A DNA stretch of 64,000 nt from an uncultured Verrucomicrobiota bacterium (GCA_903876795.1 CAIRBK010000036.1:62001-126000); one strand, 5' to 3'. Shown: positions 17,369 through 28,222, counted from the stretch's first letter. Notes: a model not told the origin generated them from the sequence alone. Translations and numbers: made by a program.

Positions 17369-20188
17369 ATGCCTTCGCCCCGCCTCTACATCCTTCCCTG
17401 GAACCAGCCGCCGGTTTACGCCGTCACGGAACGGCTGGCGCGAGGCTGGACCGGCGAAGGTCCGCTCGACTTGTCCGATACGCTGGTGGTCGTGCCCACG
17501 GCCCAGGCCGGCCGCCGTTTGCGCGAGGCGCTGGCGGCGTATGCGGCGGGCAAGGGCCAGGCGGTGTTTCCTCCCCGCGTGCGGATGCCGGATCAATTGA
17601 CGTCGCCCGAAATCCCGGCGGCGTGGGCGCCACCCGCCGCCTCGCGTGCCGAATTGCTGCTGGCCTGGATCGAAACGCTGCGCTCCGCCGATCTTTCCAA
17701 AGTGAGGGAAGTTTTCCCGCTGGATCCGCCCGCGCGCGACTTTGCCTGGGCGCTGCGGCTGGCGCGAGAGTTTGCCCGCCTGCAGGCCGGGCTCGCCGAA
17801 AACGGCCTGCGCATGGCCGACGTGGCCGGACGCGCCGGGGAGGATTTTCCCGAGGCCGCCCGCTGGCGGCGGCTCGGCGAGCTCGAGGCCGCCTGCGACG
17901 CCGCGCTGGCCACCCGGGGGCTGCGCGATCCCCAGGCCGTGAAAATCGCCTTTGCCGCAGCCCCAACCCCACCTGCTGGCGTGCGGTGTATCGTCGTCGC
18001 GGGCACGCCCGACCCGCTGCCGCTGGCCGTGCGGGCGCTGTCCGCCCACGCGGAGTCCGGAGTGCCGGTCGAGGTGCTTGTCGCCGGACCCGCCGACGAG
18101 GCGGAGTCGCGGGCGCTTTTTGACGAGTGGGGCCGGCCGTCGCCGCCGGCCTGGGCCTCGCGGGCGTTTTCGCCGCCCGATTTCGAGCGGCGCGTGCGCC
18201 TGTGCGCCGATCCGGCCGCGCAGGCCGACGTCGTCGTGTCGTGCGCGGTCGGATACGGAAGGCCCGGCGGGCTCCTGGCGGCGGGCGTGGCCGACCCCGA
18301 CGTGCTGCCATCGTTGGAAAACGGACTGGCCCGCGCCGGCGTGCCGGCGTTCAACCCCGAGGGGCGGCCATTGCGCGGCGGGGCCCTGCACGCGCTTTTG
18401 TCCATGCTTGCCGAGCTGGCCGGCGGCGAACCGTCTTTCGCGTCGATCGCGGCCCTGTTGCGTTGCCCCGACGTGCTCGCGTGGCTCGGCGGCCCCTCCG
18501 ACACGATGCTGGCGGAGCTCGACGACCTGCACGCGAAGCACCTGCCGCCGACGCTGGCGGCCGCCCGCGCCCAGGTGAAGCACCCGGCTTTGTCCCGGGC
18601 ACTCGAAGAAGTCGTGAAATTGCGCGCACGGCTTCTTTCCGAAGTGTTTCCCGACAACGTCCGCGCCGTGCTCACGGAGATTTTCCATGATCGCCGCTTC
18701 GAACCGGCGAGGCCCGGGGACGCGCGCACCATCGAGGCGGCGAATGCTTGGGCGGCGGTGCTGGCGGAGATGGCGGCGGCGTTGAACCATTTCCCCGGGC
18801 TGGCCGCCGCCGACGTGTGGGAGCTGGCGCTGCGAGCCCTGGGCGACAGCCCGCGCTTTGACGAGAAACCCGACGGCGCGGTCGAGTTGCAAGGCTGGCT
18901 GGAGCTCCTCTGGGAGGACGCCCCGCACCTGGTCGTCGCCGGACTCAACGACGGACGCGTGCCCGACGCGGTGGTGGGCGACGCCTTTTTGCCCGAGGGC
19001 CTGCGTGAAAGGCTCGGCCTCAAGACCAACGCGGCCCGGTTCGCCCGCGACGCCTATCTGCTGCACGCGCTGGCCGCGTGTCGTGGCGCCGACCGCGGGC
19101 GGCTCGACCTGCTGGTCGGCAAAGTCTCGGCGGCGGGCGATCCCCTGCGACCCTCGCGGCTGCTGTTGCAATGCGCGGACGCCGACCTGCCGACGCGCGT
19201 GGCGTTTTTGTTCGGGCATGCCGAAGCCGAACGGCCCAACCCGGCGTGGCGGCGCGCGTGGAAACTCACGCCGCGAGCCGACGCGCCGATCGAGCGCATC
19301 TCCGTGACGGCGTTTCGCGATTATCTCAAGTGCCCGTTCCGTTTCTATTTGAAGCACGGGCTGCGGATGCAGGCGGTCGATCCTCACAAGACCGAGCTCG
19401 ACGCGATGGACTTCGGCACGCTTTGCCATGCGGCGCTGGAGGCGATGGGCCGGGCGGACTCGCCGGTGCGCGACTCCACGGACGCGGTGGTGCTGCGGGA
19501 TTTCCTGCTCGCGGAACTGGACCGGGCGGCCCGCCGGAGCCACGGCGAACATCCCTCGCTGCCGCTGGTCGTGCAGCTCGAATCCGCACGGCAACGCCTG
19601 GCCAAGCTCGCCGAGGTCCAGGCGCGGGAGCGCGCCGAAGGCTGGGTGATCGAGCACGTCGAGAAGACGATCAATTTCGACCTCGGAGGCCTGCCGGTGC
19701 GCGGGAAGATCGACCGCATCGACCGACATGAACGCACCGGCGCGGTCCGCGTGATCGACTACAAGACCTCCGACAAGCCGGTGAACCCCGCCGTCGCCCA
19801 TGTGCGCAAGCCGAGACGCGCGGAGGACCTCGGCGCGCTGCCGGAGTTTGCGCGCTTTGGGTGGGGCGGCGAGGAGGCGATTTGGGCCGACCTGCAACTG
19901 CCGCTCTACTTGGAGGCGTTGGCCGGGGAGTTCGGGCACGCCTTGGCGTGTGGTTATTTCAACCTGCCGAAGGCGGCGGGCGAGACCGGGGTGCAGCTGT
20001 GGGCGGATTACGACCCGGGTATGCAGGAGGCGGCGATGCGCTGCGCCCGCGGCGTGGCGGCGGCGGTGCGTGCGCGGCGGTTCTGGCCGCCGGCGGAGCT
20101 GCCCGCCGCGGATTCCGACGATTTCGCCGGCCTTTTCCATGCCGGCGCCGACGCCAGCGTGGAGTGGGCGGGGAAGGCCGACGCATGA
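17369..20188 (+). CDS. PD-(D/E)XK nuclease family protein (AddB-like)
   Basis: ISVTAFRDYLKCPFRFYLKHGLRM, FGTLCHAALEAMG, VRGKIDRIDRHERTGAVRVIDYKTSDKP; followed by AddA-like gene. Confidence 0.85.
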   Translation: MPSPRLYILPWNQPPVYAVTERLARGWTGEGPLDLSDTLVVVPTAQAGRRLREALAAYAAGKGQAVFPPRVRMPDQLTSPEIPAAWAPPAASRAELLLAWIETLRSADLSKVREVFPLDPPARDFAWALRLAREFARLQAGLAENGLRMADVAGRAGEDFPEAARWRRLGELEAACDAALATRGLRDPQAVKIAFAAAPTPPAGVRCIVVAGTPDPLPLAVRALSAHAESGVPVEVLVAGPADEAESRALFDEWGRPSPPAWASRAFSPPDFERRVRLCADPAAQADVVVSCAVGYGRPGGLLAAGVADPDVLPSLENGLARAGVPAFNPEGRPLRGGALHALLSMLAELAGGEPSFASIAALLRCPDVLAWLGGPSDTMLAELDDLHAKHLPPTLAAARAQVKHPALSRALEEVVKLRARLLSEVFPDNVRAVLTEIFHDRRFEPARPGDARTIEAANAWAAVLAEMAAALNHFPGLAAADVWELALRALGDSPRFDEKPDGAVELQGWLELLWEDAPHLVVAGLNDGRVPDAVVGDAFLPEGLRERLGLKTNAARFARDAYLLHALAACRGADRGRLDLLVGKVSAAGDPLRPSRLLLQCADADLPTRVAFLFGHAEAERPNPAWRRAWKLTPRADAPIERISVTAFRDYLKCPFRFYLKHGLRMQAVDPHKTELDAMDFGTLCHAALEAMGRADSPVRDSTDAVVLRDFLLAELDRAARRSHGEHPSLPLVVQLESARQRLAKLAEVQARERAEGWVIEHVEKTINFDLGGLPVRGKIDRIDRHERTGAVRVIDYKTSDKPVNPAVAHVRKPRRAEDLGALPEFARFGWGGEEAIWADLQLPLYLEALAGEFGHALACGYFNLPKAAGETGVQLWADYDPGMQEAAMRCARGVAAAVRARRFWPPAELPAADSDDFAGLFHAGADASVEWAGKADA

Positions 20189-23100
20189 AACCCGTCGGCC
20201 ACAAGATGATTCTCGCCTCGGCGGGCTCGGGCAAAACCTACGCGTTGACCAACCGCTTCGTGAGCCTGCTCGCGCACGGCGCCCCGCCGGAGCGCATCGT
20301 GGCGCTCACCTTCACCCGCAAGGCGGCGGGCGAGTTTTTCGACGAGATCCTCAACAAACTGGCGCGGGCGTCCCGCGATCCCGGCGCGGCGAGCCGGCTC
20401 GCCGAGGACATCGGCCGGCCCGGCCTCGGCCCGGAAGATTTTTTGGGGATGCTGCGGGCGACGGTCGGCGCGATGCACCGGCTGGCGCTCGGCACGCTGG
20501 ACAGCTTTTTCGCCAAGGTGGTGCGGGCGTTTCCGCTGGAGCTGGGACTGGGCGGCGACTTCGAGATTTTGCATGAGCACGGCGCGCAACGGGAGCGGCG
20601 ACGCGTGCTCGCGCGGCTGTTTGCGCGCGCCGGCTCGGGACTGGACGACGCGCAGCGGGAGTTCGTCGAGGCGTTCAAGCGGGCCACCTTCGGGTCAGAG
20701 GAAAAACGGCTGGCGGCGCGGCTCGACCGGTTCATCGACGAGCATCAGGACGTCTATCTCGACGCGCCCGCCGCCGAGGCTTGGGGCAATCCCCGCCGCA
20801 TCTGGACCGGGGGCTGCCCGTGGCTGGGCCAGAAAGGCGATTCGCGCCGCGCCGCGCAGGTGCTGCGCCGCTGGGCGGCGGAGACCGGGCTCGCCGACAA
20901 ACAGAGGAAACGCTGGGATGATTTTCTGGATACGCTGGAGACGTGGGCGCCGGGTGCGACGCTGCCCAAGCCGGTGGAATATCTCCTGCCCAAGGCGCTC
21001 GAGGCCTGGACGGGTCTCGGCCGGCAGGCGGTCGAGCTCGCGTTTGACCGGAAGAAACAGACCCTGCCCCTTGAAATCGGCGCGGCCCTGCGGGTGCTCG
21101 TTCACGACGTGTTTGCCGGCGAGCTCCTCAGGCGGCTGGAGACGACGCGCGGCATCCACACGGTGATCGCCGGCTACGAGGCCCTTTACGACGACCTCGT
21201 GCGCCGCGCGGGCAAGCTCACCTTCGCCGACGTGCAGCGGCTGCTCGTTCCCGGGTCGCGCACGCCGCGCTTGACGACCGGCGGCGGGGCGGAGGACGGC
21301 CGGTTGTTGGTCGATTGGCGCCTCGACGCGAAATACGACCACTGGCTGCTCGACGAATTTCAGGACACCAGCCACGCCCAGTGGAGCGTGTTGCGCAACC
21401 TGATCGACGAGGCGGTGCAGGACCCGGAAGGACGACGGAGTTTCTTCTACGTCGGCGACGTCAAGCAGGCGATCTATGCGTGGCGCGGCGGCGATCCCCG
21501 GCTGTTTCGCGAGATTTACGAGCGCTACAACGCGTTCGCCCCCGGCACCATCGAGGAGGGACGGCTCGACCAGTCGTGGCGGTCGGGCCCGGCCATCGTT
21601 GCGACGATCAACCGCGTGTTTGGCGACGCCGAGGCGTTGGCCCGGCTCGTGCCCGGGCCGACCGCCGGACGCTGGACAAGCGAGTGGCGCGATCATGAAA
21701 GCGCGAAACCGCAGCTCGGCGGGCATGTCGCATGGTTGCACGGCGAGGACAAGGAGGCCCGCGCGGCGATGACGCTGCGCTTGTTGTCCGAGATCGCGCC
21801 GCTGGAACGGGGCCTGTCGGTCGCCGTGCTGGTGCAGTCCAATGAAATGGCGACCTGGCTGGCGGATTACCTGCGGCGCGAGGGCGGCCTGCCCGCCGCG
21901 GCCGCCTCGGACCTGCACGTCTGCACGGATAATCCGCTCACGACGGCGGTGCTGGCATTGTTGCGGGTCGCGGCACATCCGGGCGACCGCTTCGCGCGGG
22001 AACAAGTGCGCATGACACCGCTGGCCGCAGCGGCCGACCGCCTGTGCGGGGACGAAGCGTCGGCGTGGACCCGCACGGTGTTGCGGCAAGTGCACGAGGA
22101 CGGTTTCGCGCCCACGGTGGAGGCCTGGCTGCGGCGTCTGGAACCGGTGTTGGCCGCGGACGACGATTTCAGCCGCGAGCGGGCGCGACAGTTGACGGAG
22201 GCCGCGCTGCGTTTTGACGAGACAGGCGGGCGGGACGTGGCGGAGTTCCTGGAATTCGCCGAACGGCACGCGGTGCGCGATACGGAGACGGCGGCGATGG
22301 TGCGCGTGATGACGATCCACAAATCGAAGGGCCTCGGGTTCGACGTGGTCGTGCTGCCGGACTTGGAGGGGAACTCCCTGGATACGCGGCGGAGCGACGG
22401 GTTGGGGGTGTCGCGCACGCCGGAGCGCGACATCGAGTGGGTGCTGGACCTGCCACCGAAGCTCTTCGCCGAAAACGACCCGGTCTTGTCCGCCCATGTA
22501 AACGCGGCCAAAGCCGACGCCGCCTACGAACAATTGTGCCTGTTCTACGTGGCCCTGACACGAGCCAAACGGGCGATGTATCTCCTCACCAAGCCCGCCG
22601 GTGATAAATCGCGCTCCGAAAACTTCCCGCGACTGCTTGCCGAGACGCTGGGCGCCGCCGGTTCCGCGAACCCCGTGAAGATCGGCGGATGGGATGGCGA
22701 GGCGCTTTTCTCCGAAGGCGAAGCGGCCTGGTTCGAAGAGGTCACGCTTCAGCCAGAAGGAGCCGCCGGGGCTTCGGGTCTGGCCGGTCTTTTGCCGATG
22801 GCCCCGGATATTGCGGCGGCAGCCCGACACCCGGCGCGCACGCCGTCCGGCACCAAGGGCGGGGTGATCACGGGTGAGGCGTTGTTTGGCGCGGCCGGCC
22901 CGGGGGCGGCGAATTTCGGCACCGCAGTGCATCGCGCCTTCGCGGCCGTGGAGTGGGGCGGAGTGACGCCGGAGCTGCTGGCCGTCTGGCGGGCGGAGGG
23001 CTTGGGCGAGCCGGTGATCGCCGAGGCGACCGCCTGCCTGGAGGCGCCTGGATTGGCCCGGGTGTTCGCGCATCGCCCCGACGCCGAAGCGTGGCGCGAG

Positions 23101-23394
23101 CGAGTATTCGAGATCGTCATCGACGGAGCGTGGATCACCGGAGTTTTCGATCGCGTGGTGTTGTTGCGTGACGAGGCGGGAAGCGTCGTCGAGGCGACCG
23201 TTTACGATTTCAAGACCGATCGCCACACTCCGCAGGGCATGGCCGACGTGGTGTCGCGCCATGCCGGGCAAATGGACATTTACCGTCGGGCGGCGGCACG
23301 CCTGACCGGGCTGGCCGAGGCTCGGGTGCGCTCCGAACTGGTGCTCACGGCGCAGCGAAGCGTGGTCACGCTGGCGGCGACCGGGGCAGATTGA
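20185..23394 (+). CDS. UvrD/AddA-like helicase-nuclease subunit
   Basis: Walker A ILASAGSGKTYALTNRF, RIVALTFTRKAAGEF, LLDEFQDTSHAQW, VMTIHKSKGLGFDVVVLPDLEG, C-terminal VYDFKTDRHTP. Confidence 0.9.
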   Translation: MKPVGHKMILASAGSGKTYALTNRFVSLLAHGAPPERIVALTFTRKAAGEFFDEILNKLARASRDPGAASRLAEDIGRPGLGPEDFLGMLRATVGAMHRLALGTLDSFFAKVVRAFPLELGLGGDFEILHEHGAQRERRRVLARLFARAGSGLDDAQREFVEAFKRATFGSEEKRLAARLDRFIDEHQDVYLDAPAAEAWGNPRRIWTGGCPWLGQKGDSRRAAQVLRRWAAETGLADKQRKRWDDFLDTLETWAPGATLPKPVEYLLPKALEAWTGLGRQAVELAFDRKKQTLPLEIGAALRVLVHDVFAGELLRRLETTRGIHTVIAGYEALYDDLVRRAGKLTFADVQRLLVPGSRTPRLTTGGGAEDGRLLVDWRLDAKYDHWLLDEFQDTSHAQWSVLRNLIDEAVQDPEGRRSFFYVGDVKQAIYAWRGGDPRLFREIYERYNAFAPGTIEEGRLDQSWRSGPAIVATINRVFGDAEALARLVPGPTAGRWTSEWRDHESAKPQLGGHVAWLHGEDKEARAAMTLRLLSEIAPLERGLSVAVLVQSNEMATWLADYLRREGGLPAAAASDLHVCTDNPLTTAVLALLRVAAHPGDRFAREQVRMTPLAAAADRLCGDEASAWTRTVLRQVHEDGFAPTVEAWLRRLEPVLAADDDFSRERARQLTEAALRFDETGGRDVAEFLEFAERHAVRDTETAAMVRVMTIHKSKGLGFDVVVLPDLEGNSLDTRRSDGLGVSRTPERDIEWVLDLPPKLFAENDPVLSAHVNAAKADAAYEQLCLFYVALTRAKRAMYLLTKPAGDKSRSENFPRLLAETLGAAGSANPVKIGGWDGEALFSEGEAAWFEEVTLQPEGAAGASGLAGLLPMAPDIAAAARHPARTPSGTKGGVITGEALFGAAGPGAANFGTAVHRAFAAVEWGGVTPELLAVWRAEGLGEPVIAEATACLEAPGLARVFAHRPDAEAWRERVFEIVIDGAWITGVFDRVVLLRDEAGSVVEATVYDFKTDRHTPQGMADVVSRHAGQMDIYRRAAARLTGLAEARVRSELVLTAQRSVVTLAATGAD

Positions 23395-23468
23395 GCTTTA
23401 CAGCACGGGGCGCAGGCTGTTTCACGGACGGTTTCTACAGAAACCTTTCACTTCAAACCTGACCACCC

Positions 23469-23570
23469 ATGGGCAACCTCAAAAAGAAACGCCGTCTCCA
23501 GATGAACAAGCACAAGCGCAAAAAGCGCTTGAAAGCCAATCGCCACAAGAAGCGCACTTGGCAGAAATAA
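23469..23570 (+). CDS. AURKAIP1/COX24-type small basic protein ([33 protein letters not shown])
   Basis: 33-aa ORF found by direct translation (absent from ORF track); typical [20 protein letters not shown] composition. Confidence 0.8.
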   Translation: MGNLKKKRRLQMNKHKRKKRLKANRHKKRTWQK

Positions 23571-23595
23571 GGCTCCCCGCCCGCGTTTCCTTTTC

Positions 23596-23625
23596 GCCCG
23601 CTCCACACCAGAGCGGGCTTTTTCG
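23596..23625 (+). terminator. Rho-independent terminator
   Basis: GCCCGCTC-cacacca-GAGCGGGC followed by TTTTT. Confidence 0.8.
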
Positions 23626-23808
23626 TGATTCGTCGCCTTCGTCGGTCATGTTGAGATAGGGTAAATCTTTGACCTCTTGTCACTCGGGCGGGAAATAACC
23701 TTGAAGTGTGAAGAGGATACTAGATTTTCAGAGACCATCTCGTCTCACCCCTGTCTGTGCGTTTTGCCGATACGAGCGAAAATTCAAAACCAGTTGAGCT
23801 TCGATTGC

Positions 23809-24861
23809 ATGTTTCTCTCAACAAAGCCCAAAAATTTCTTTTTTGATTCGAGTGAGCACGCGATCCTGCTCGCCCGGACATCGCGGTTGAACGCTCCCTT
23901 GGTGATCGAGGAAATTGTGGAATGCGCTCCCGACGATGCGGCCGCCCTGGGTGCAGCGGTTGTCGCGCTGCAATCGGCAAAATCCTCAAGTGGGTACCTC
24001 CATTCCACGTGTGGCATCAATGTCGGCCGCAGGGTGGTCCGCAAGGTCACGCTGGAGCTGAAGCGTATAAAGGAAGCCAATTACCTGAACGAAGTTACGG
24101 CCCAGCAAGTAAGGATCGAGCCGGACCATTATTCGCTGGCGCTCGTCCACCCGCTCACCGGCGCGGAATATGATGTGAGCAAGGCGTCTCACAAGGAGGT
24201 GCTGATTTGTGGATTGCCGAGCGAAGACCTGGATCGCCAGCAGGACGGGTTGCTGGCCGCCGGTATTTATCCCGAGTCGATCGAGTTGAGCACGGTGGCG
24301 ACCCTGGGTGCTTTGGTGGACTATCTTAGCTTTGCGAAGATCAAAATTCCGGTGTTAGTTCTCGAGGTTGAGGCACACTCAACCAACTCCTACATTGTTA
24401 CCGCGGGCGGGGTGGATGCCTCGCGGCCCATCCCGCATGGATTGGATTCCATGATCCCGGTGGTACAAAAAGAGCTGGGGCTCAAGGACGAGGCCTCGGC
24501 TCGCAAGTTGTTTCTTTCCAATACTTTTGATTTCACCGGGATGGGCTCCCTCTTGATCAAGAAACTTGTAAAAGAGCTTCAATCGTCGATAGGATTCTTT
24601 GAGGTGCAAACCGGTCAATCCATCGGGCATGTCGCCTGTGTATTGTTGCCGGCCAAGTTGGCCTGGTTGGAAACGGCGATTGCCGCCGACTTGGGTGTTA
24701 CGGTTCTGAAAATGGATATTCCCGCTTGGTTGCAGTCTCACCAGATCAGTTTTGCCGACCATTTATCCGCGACCACGCAGGATATTCGCCGACTGGGTCT
24801 CTTTTCGTTGATGGTTCAATATAACCAAAGCCATGCTGCCTTTCCTGAAAAAGCCCAGTGA
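23809..24861 (+). CDS. PilM-like pilus assembly protein
   Basis: First gene of PilMNOPQ-like operon; MFLSTKPKNFFFDSSEHAILLARTSRL…; weak ATPase-fold similarity by eye, context-based. Confidence 0.6.
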   Translation: MFLSTKPKNFFFDSSEHAILLARTSRLNAPLVIEEIVECAPDDAAALGAAVVALQSAKSSSGYLHSTCGINVGRRVVRKVTLELKRIKEANYLNEVTAQQVRIEPDHYSLALVHPLTGAEYDVSKASHKEVLICGLPSEDLDRQQDGLLAAGIYPESIELSTVATLGALVDYLSFAKIKIPVLVLEVEAHSTNSYIVTAGGVDASRPIPHGLDSMIPVVQKELGLKDEASARKLFLSNTFDFTGMGSLLIKKLVKELQSSIGFFEVQTGQSIGHVACVLLPAKLAWLETAIAADLGVTVLKMDIPAWLQSHQISFADHLSATTQDIRRLGLFSLMVQYNQSHAAFPEKAQ

Positions 24862-25477
24862 TAACTCACAAGAGCTACGGGTGCATGTCTGGCATCCTAA
24901 TTTCCGTAATTTTCAACGGCTGCCTGACACCAAGGCGGTTCGCACGACTTTTTTTGTCAACGGGTTGGCAGTTTTAGCGGCAACCGGCATGGCCTTGTAT
25001 GCGGGTTACCGTGAATACATTCTATATTCACTGCGCGCCGACACCGAAACTGCTCGTATTGTGGTGGAGAAAAACAAGCCCGAGAGCGACAAGGCCGTGC
25101 TTTTGTTTAAAAAATTTCAGGAAGAGGAACAGAATATAATCGGATTGCGAGATTTTCTGGCCTCCGGACGACTTACGCTCTCTGATTTTATCCTTAAATT
25201 GGGAGCAGGATTGCCCGATGGGTTCAGTCTGATGGGTATCGATTATACGGCCACCGCCGTGGTGTTGCGCGGGGGGGTGACCGGGGCGGCTGATGAGGCC
25301 AGTGGTCGGGCAGTTGCTTACACCGAGGGACTTAAGTCCGATGTCGAGATTTCAAAATTATTTGACCCAATATCATTGGCCAACATTGCGCGTGATCCCA
25401 CCAGCGGGCAGATTCAATTTGAGATCAATTTAAAGTTCAAGGCTGGCGACGCCAAGCCGGCGGGAGGTAAAAAATGA
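24833..25477 (+). CDS. PilN-like inner-membrane protein
   Basis: Single N-terminal TM plus coiled region, position in operon. Confidence 0.55.
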   Translation: MLPFLKKPSDNSQELRVHVWHPNFRNFQRLPDTKAVRTTFFVNGLAVLAATGMALYAGYREYILYSLRADTETARIVVEKNKPESDKAVLLFKKFQEEEQNIIGLRDFLASGRLTLSDFILKLGAGLPDGFSLMGIDYTATAVVLRGGVTGAADEASGRAVAYTEGLKSDVEISKLFDPISLANIARDPTSGQIQFEINLKFKAGDAKPAGGKK

Positions 25478-26037
25478 GCGTCGACTCCAAGTCTTTGGTT
25501 GAAGCGACCAAGAAACGCCCACTCTTGGTTCTCTGTGGTCTGATTACGGTCGTTCTCGCTGCTTTTGTTTATCTGCGGTCCGATTTGCTGGATGAGCAGG
25601 AGGCGGTCTTGGAGAGATACGTCAAGGAAGGCGGCCGTTATCGGGCCAACGTGGCCAATTCCGCCCAACTTCAGCAACAGCTCGATTTTCTTATACAGGC
25701 CAACAAGGCCATCAAAGACAGATCTTTTAACACGGATGGTGTGGCTCTCAATCTCCAATTTTTTTATAAATTGGAGTCGGAAGTCGGTGTTAAATATATT
25801 GATCTACGTCCAGGAGCCCGACCTCCGGCGCCTGTTGCCGGCAAGCCGGTGGTCAAGACTCGTTATGTGCCCATCAACTATATGGTAACCGCCCAAGGTA
25901 GTTATCCCCAGATCATATCTTTTTTGAGACACTTGGAGCGGGGCGGCTATTTCATCCGCATCAACACGGCATCGGTGGTGAGTATGAATTCTGTGGTCAC
26001 CCTTAATCTTAGCTTGGATTTACTCGGGATCCCATGA
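25474..26037 (+). CDS. PilO-like / GspM-like inner-membrane protein
   Basis: N-terminal TM (KKRPLLVLCGLITVVLAAFVYL), YPQIISFLRHLERGGYFIRINTASV typical of PilO/GspM. Confidence 0.6.
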   Translation: MSVDSKSLVEATKKRPLLVLCGLITVVLAAFVYLRSDLLDEQEAVLERYVKEGGRYRANVANSAQLQQQLDFLIQANKAIKDRSFNTDGVALNLQFFYKLESEVGVKYIDLRPGARPPAPVAGKPVVKTRYVPINYMVTAQGSYPQIISFLRHLERGGYFIRINTASVVSMNSVVTLNLSLDLLGIP

Positions 26038-26531
26038 GGCACATTTTTATCATACTGTTTTTGAGTGTTTTTGGGACGATCTTGCGGGCACAGGGCAAGT
26101 CCGATATTCCGCTGCCGCAGAAAAGAAACGAGACTTTGGATCTCGCGCGGACGCTGCTTACAACCAAGCCTATCGAGGATTCTCACGAGTTTTTGACGAG
26201 CGCCAATCCTTTCAATCCGGTTCGTAAGACCGATGATGTTTCTGAGGAGGGTAGGGCTAAGGCGAAGGCTCCCGTTCCGGCTGTGGATGCAAGCTTGTTA
26301 AAAAATATCATCTCTCAAGTTAATCCCTCGGGTATGATGCAGTTGGGAGGCGATCCAATTTTGCTTTTTGGTCAAAAAAAGCTCAAAATCGGCGACAAGC
26401 TGCCAATTGTCTTCCAAGGCGTGACTTATGAGCTACAGGTAACTTCCATTGAAAGAACCAGTTTCGGAATGCGCCTTAACGGCGAAGAAATCACCCGGCC
26501 AATTAAACCCTCAGCAGTCACCAAACCATGA
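26034..26531 (+). CDS. hypothetical, PilP-like position
   Basis: Signal-peptide-like N-terminus, between PilO-like and secretin genes. Confidence 0.5.
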   Translation: MRHIFIILFLSVFGTILRAQGKSDIPLPQKRNETLDLARTLLTTKPIEDSHEFLTSANPFNPVRKTDDVSEEGRAKAKAPVPAVDASLLKNIISQVNPSGMMQLGGDPILLFGQKKLKIGDKLPIVFQGVTYELQVTSIERTSFGMRLNGEEITRPIKPSAVTKP

Positions 26532-28204
26532 GAACCCGCTTAGCTCTTTTAGCCTCACTTTCAGCCTTTGCTCCGCTTTGGGCTCAGGATGCGACGATTC
26601 CCGCTGCGGTCGCTCCAACTGAGCCGGTGGCGGCTCCTGCTCAAGTTGTTTCTTCCGTCCAGGTTGATCACTCGACCAAACCCAAAGACACGCTTTCGGT
26701 TGATTTCCCCGACGAGGAGATTCGCACCATTTTGCGCAACGTTGCAGATCTTTTTGAACTGAATCTGGTGGTCCCCGACACCTTGCAGGGGCGCACCTCG
26801 CTCAAATTACGCGAGGTGACTTGGAGGCAGATATTCCAAGTGGTGCTCTCACCGATTGGTTATACGTTTATCGAGGATGGGAACATCATTAAAATTGTCA
26901 GCCAGGACAGCTTGGCGGCCGAGCCGGTATCAACTGAGATTTTTCTGATAAATTACGCCAGAGCGGATGAGATTCTCAAGGTTATCACAACCTTGGTCGA
27001 TTCGGCGGCTGGAGGAAAAATTATCATAGATGCGCGTAGCAACGCACTTGTAGTGACGGAGCGTCCCTCTCGTATGGGGCGTATCAGGCCGATTATTGAG
27101 AAACTGGACAAAGCGACGGCTCAGGTGATGATCGAGTCCAAATTTATTGATGTCACCGATGGCGACATTAAAAACATAGGTGTGAATTGGGGCGCGGCCC
27201 TAGGCGGGGAAAAAGGCATAACGGCAGGACCTTTTACTCGCACAAATAGCAAACAATCCGACCGGGGAAGCACGACCACCCTTACCGCAGGGAACACGCA
27301 GGTCGATTTCCTGCAGCAGCAGCAGGCTGCGGCCGGCCAAGTGGTCGGGTCCGGAGGTCCGCTCCGGCCGGCACCGACCAATCAGGCACAATTGGACACT
27401 GGTGTAGCGAAGACGCCCATTTATGATGGGTTTGGTGGCGCGAGCAAAGTCACCGATACGATTTCCGATACAATTTCGCGCACCTCTACTTCTGTTTTCA
27501 GTGCGGATCAATATAAGATTCTACTGAGCGCGATTAAAACGCAGACCAAAGCCAAGGTCGTGTCCAATCCCACCTTGGTCACATTGAATAATGTGGAAGC
27601 ATCCATCAATATCGGCGAGCAGTTTCCGGTCCCGCAGTATACTTACAACCAGCAGACCGGAGCTTATGCAGTTAGCGGATTTGATTATAAGCCTTTGGGC
27701 GTTCTGCTAAAGGTCACTCCCCAGGTTAATGACCAAGGCTTTATTAAATTGATCTTAAAGCCGGAGCTTAGTTCTCGCGGTCGGGACAATGTTTTCCAAG
27801 GGGCCAATATCCCCAGTATTGTAACCAAAAAAACCGAGACCCAGGTTTCTCTGAAGGATGGCTATACCATGGGAATTGGCGGTTTGATGGAGGATTCGAC
27901 CAACAAGGGAGAAACGAAGGTTCCCATTTTGGGTGACATCCCGCTGCTCGGGCGTTTGTTTAAGTCCAACACCTCGACCAAGACCACGAACAATTTGTTG
28001 ATCTTCATTACCGCCAGAACCATTGCGGCCGACGGTGCGCCGGTGGGTGATGTTTTCGATCCGCGCATGACCCGATCCATGGGACTGCGCAAAGATGAAC
28101 TGCCTGGCTTCAGGGATGGTTCCGATTCCTTTGTTCCTGATAACGTTCCGGATGAGAAAAGTAAGAAATCTTTTTTCAGGCTGAAGGGGGATGATAAAAA
28201 ATAA
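26528..28204 (+). CDS. type II/III secretion or PilQ-like secretin
   Basis: DTLSVDFPDEEIRTILRNVADLFELNLVVPDTLQGRTSLKLREVTWRQIFQVVL; secretin domain VPILGDIPLLGRLFKSNTSTKTTNNLLIFITARTI. Confidence 0.93.
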   Translation: MRTRLALLASLSAFAPLWAQDATIPAAVAPTEPVAAPAQVVSSVQVDHSTKPKDTLSVDFPDEEIRTILRNVADLFELNLVVPDTLQGRTSLKLREVTWRQIFQVVLSPIGYTFIEDGNIIKIVSQDSLAAEPVSTEIFLINYARADEILKVITTLVDSAAGGKIIIDARSNALVVTERPSRMGRIRPIIEKLDKATAQVMIESKFIDVTDGDIKNIGVNWGAALGGEKGITAGPFTRTNSKQSDRGSTTTLTAGNTQVDFLQQQQAAAGQVVGSGGPLRPAPTNQAQLDTGVAKTPIYDGFGGASKVTDTISDTISRTSTSVFSADQYKILLSAIKTQTKAKVVSNPTLVTLNNVEASINIGEQFPVPQYTYNQQTGAYAVSGFDYKPLGVLLKVTPQVNDQGFIKLILKPELSSRGRDNVFQGANIPSIVTKKTETQVSLKDGYTMGIGGLMEDSTNKGETKVPILGDIPLLGRLFKSNTSTKTTNNLLIFITARTIAADGAPVGDVFDPRMTRSMGLRKDELPGFRDGSDSFVPDNVPDEKSKKSFFRLKGDDKK

Positions 28205-28222
28205 ACCCCGTTCTTAATCGCA

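Noticed and set aside
17036-20140. 1034-aa minus-strand ORF
   Set aside because: Antisense to the AddB-like nuclease, Arg/Gly-rich; spurious.
20695-23271. 858-aa minus-strand ORF
   Set aside because: Antisense to the AddA-like helicase, His/Arg/Gly-rich; spurious.
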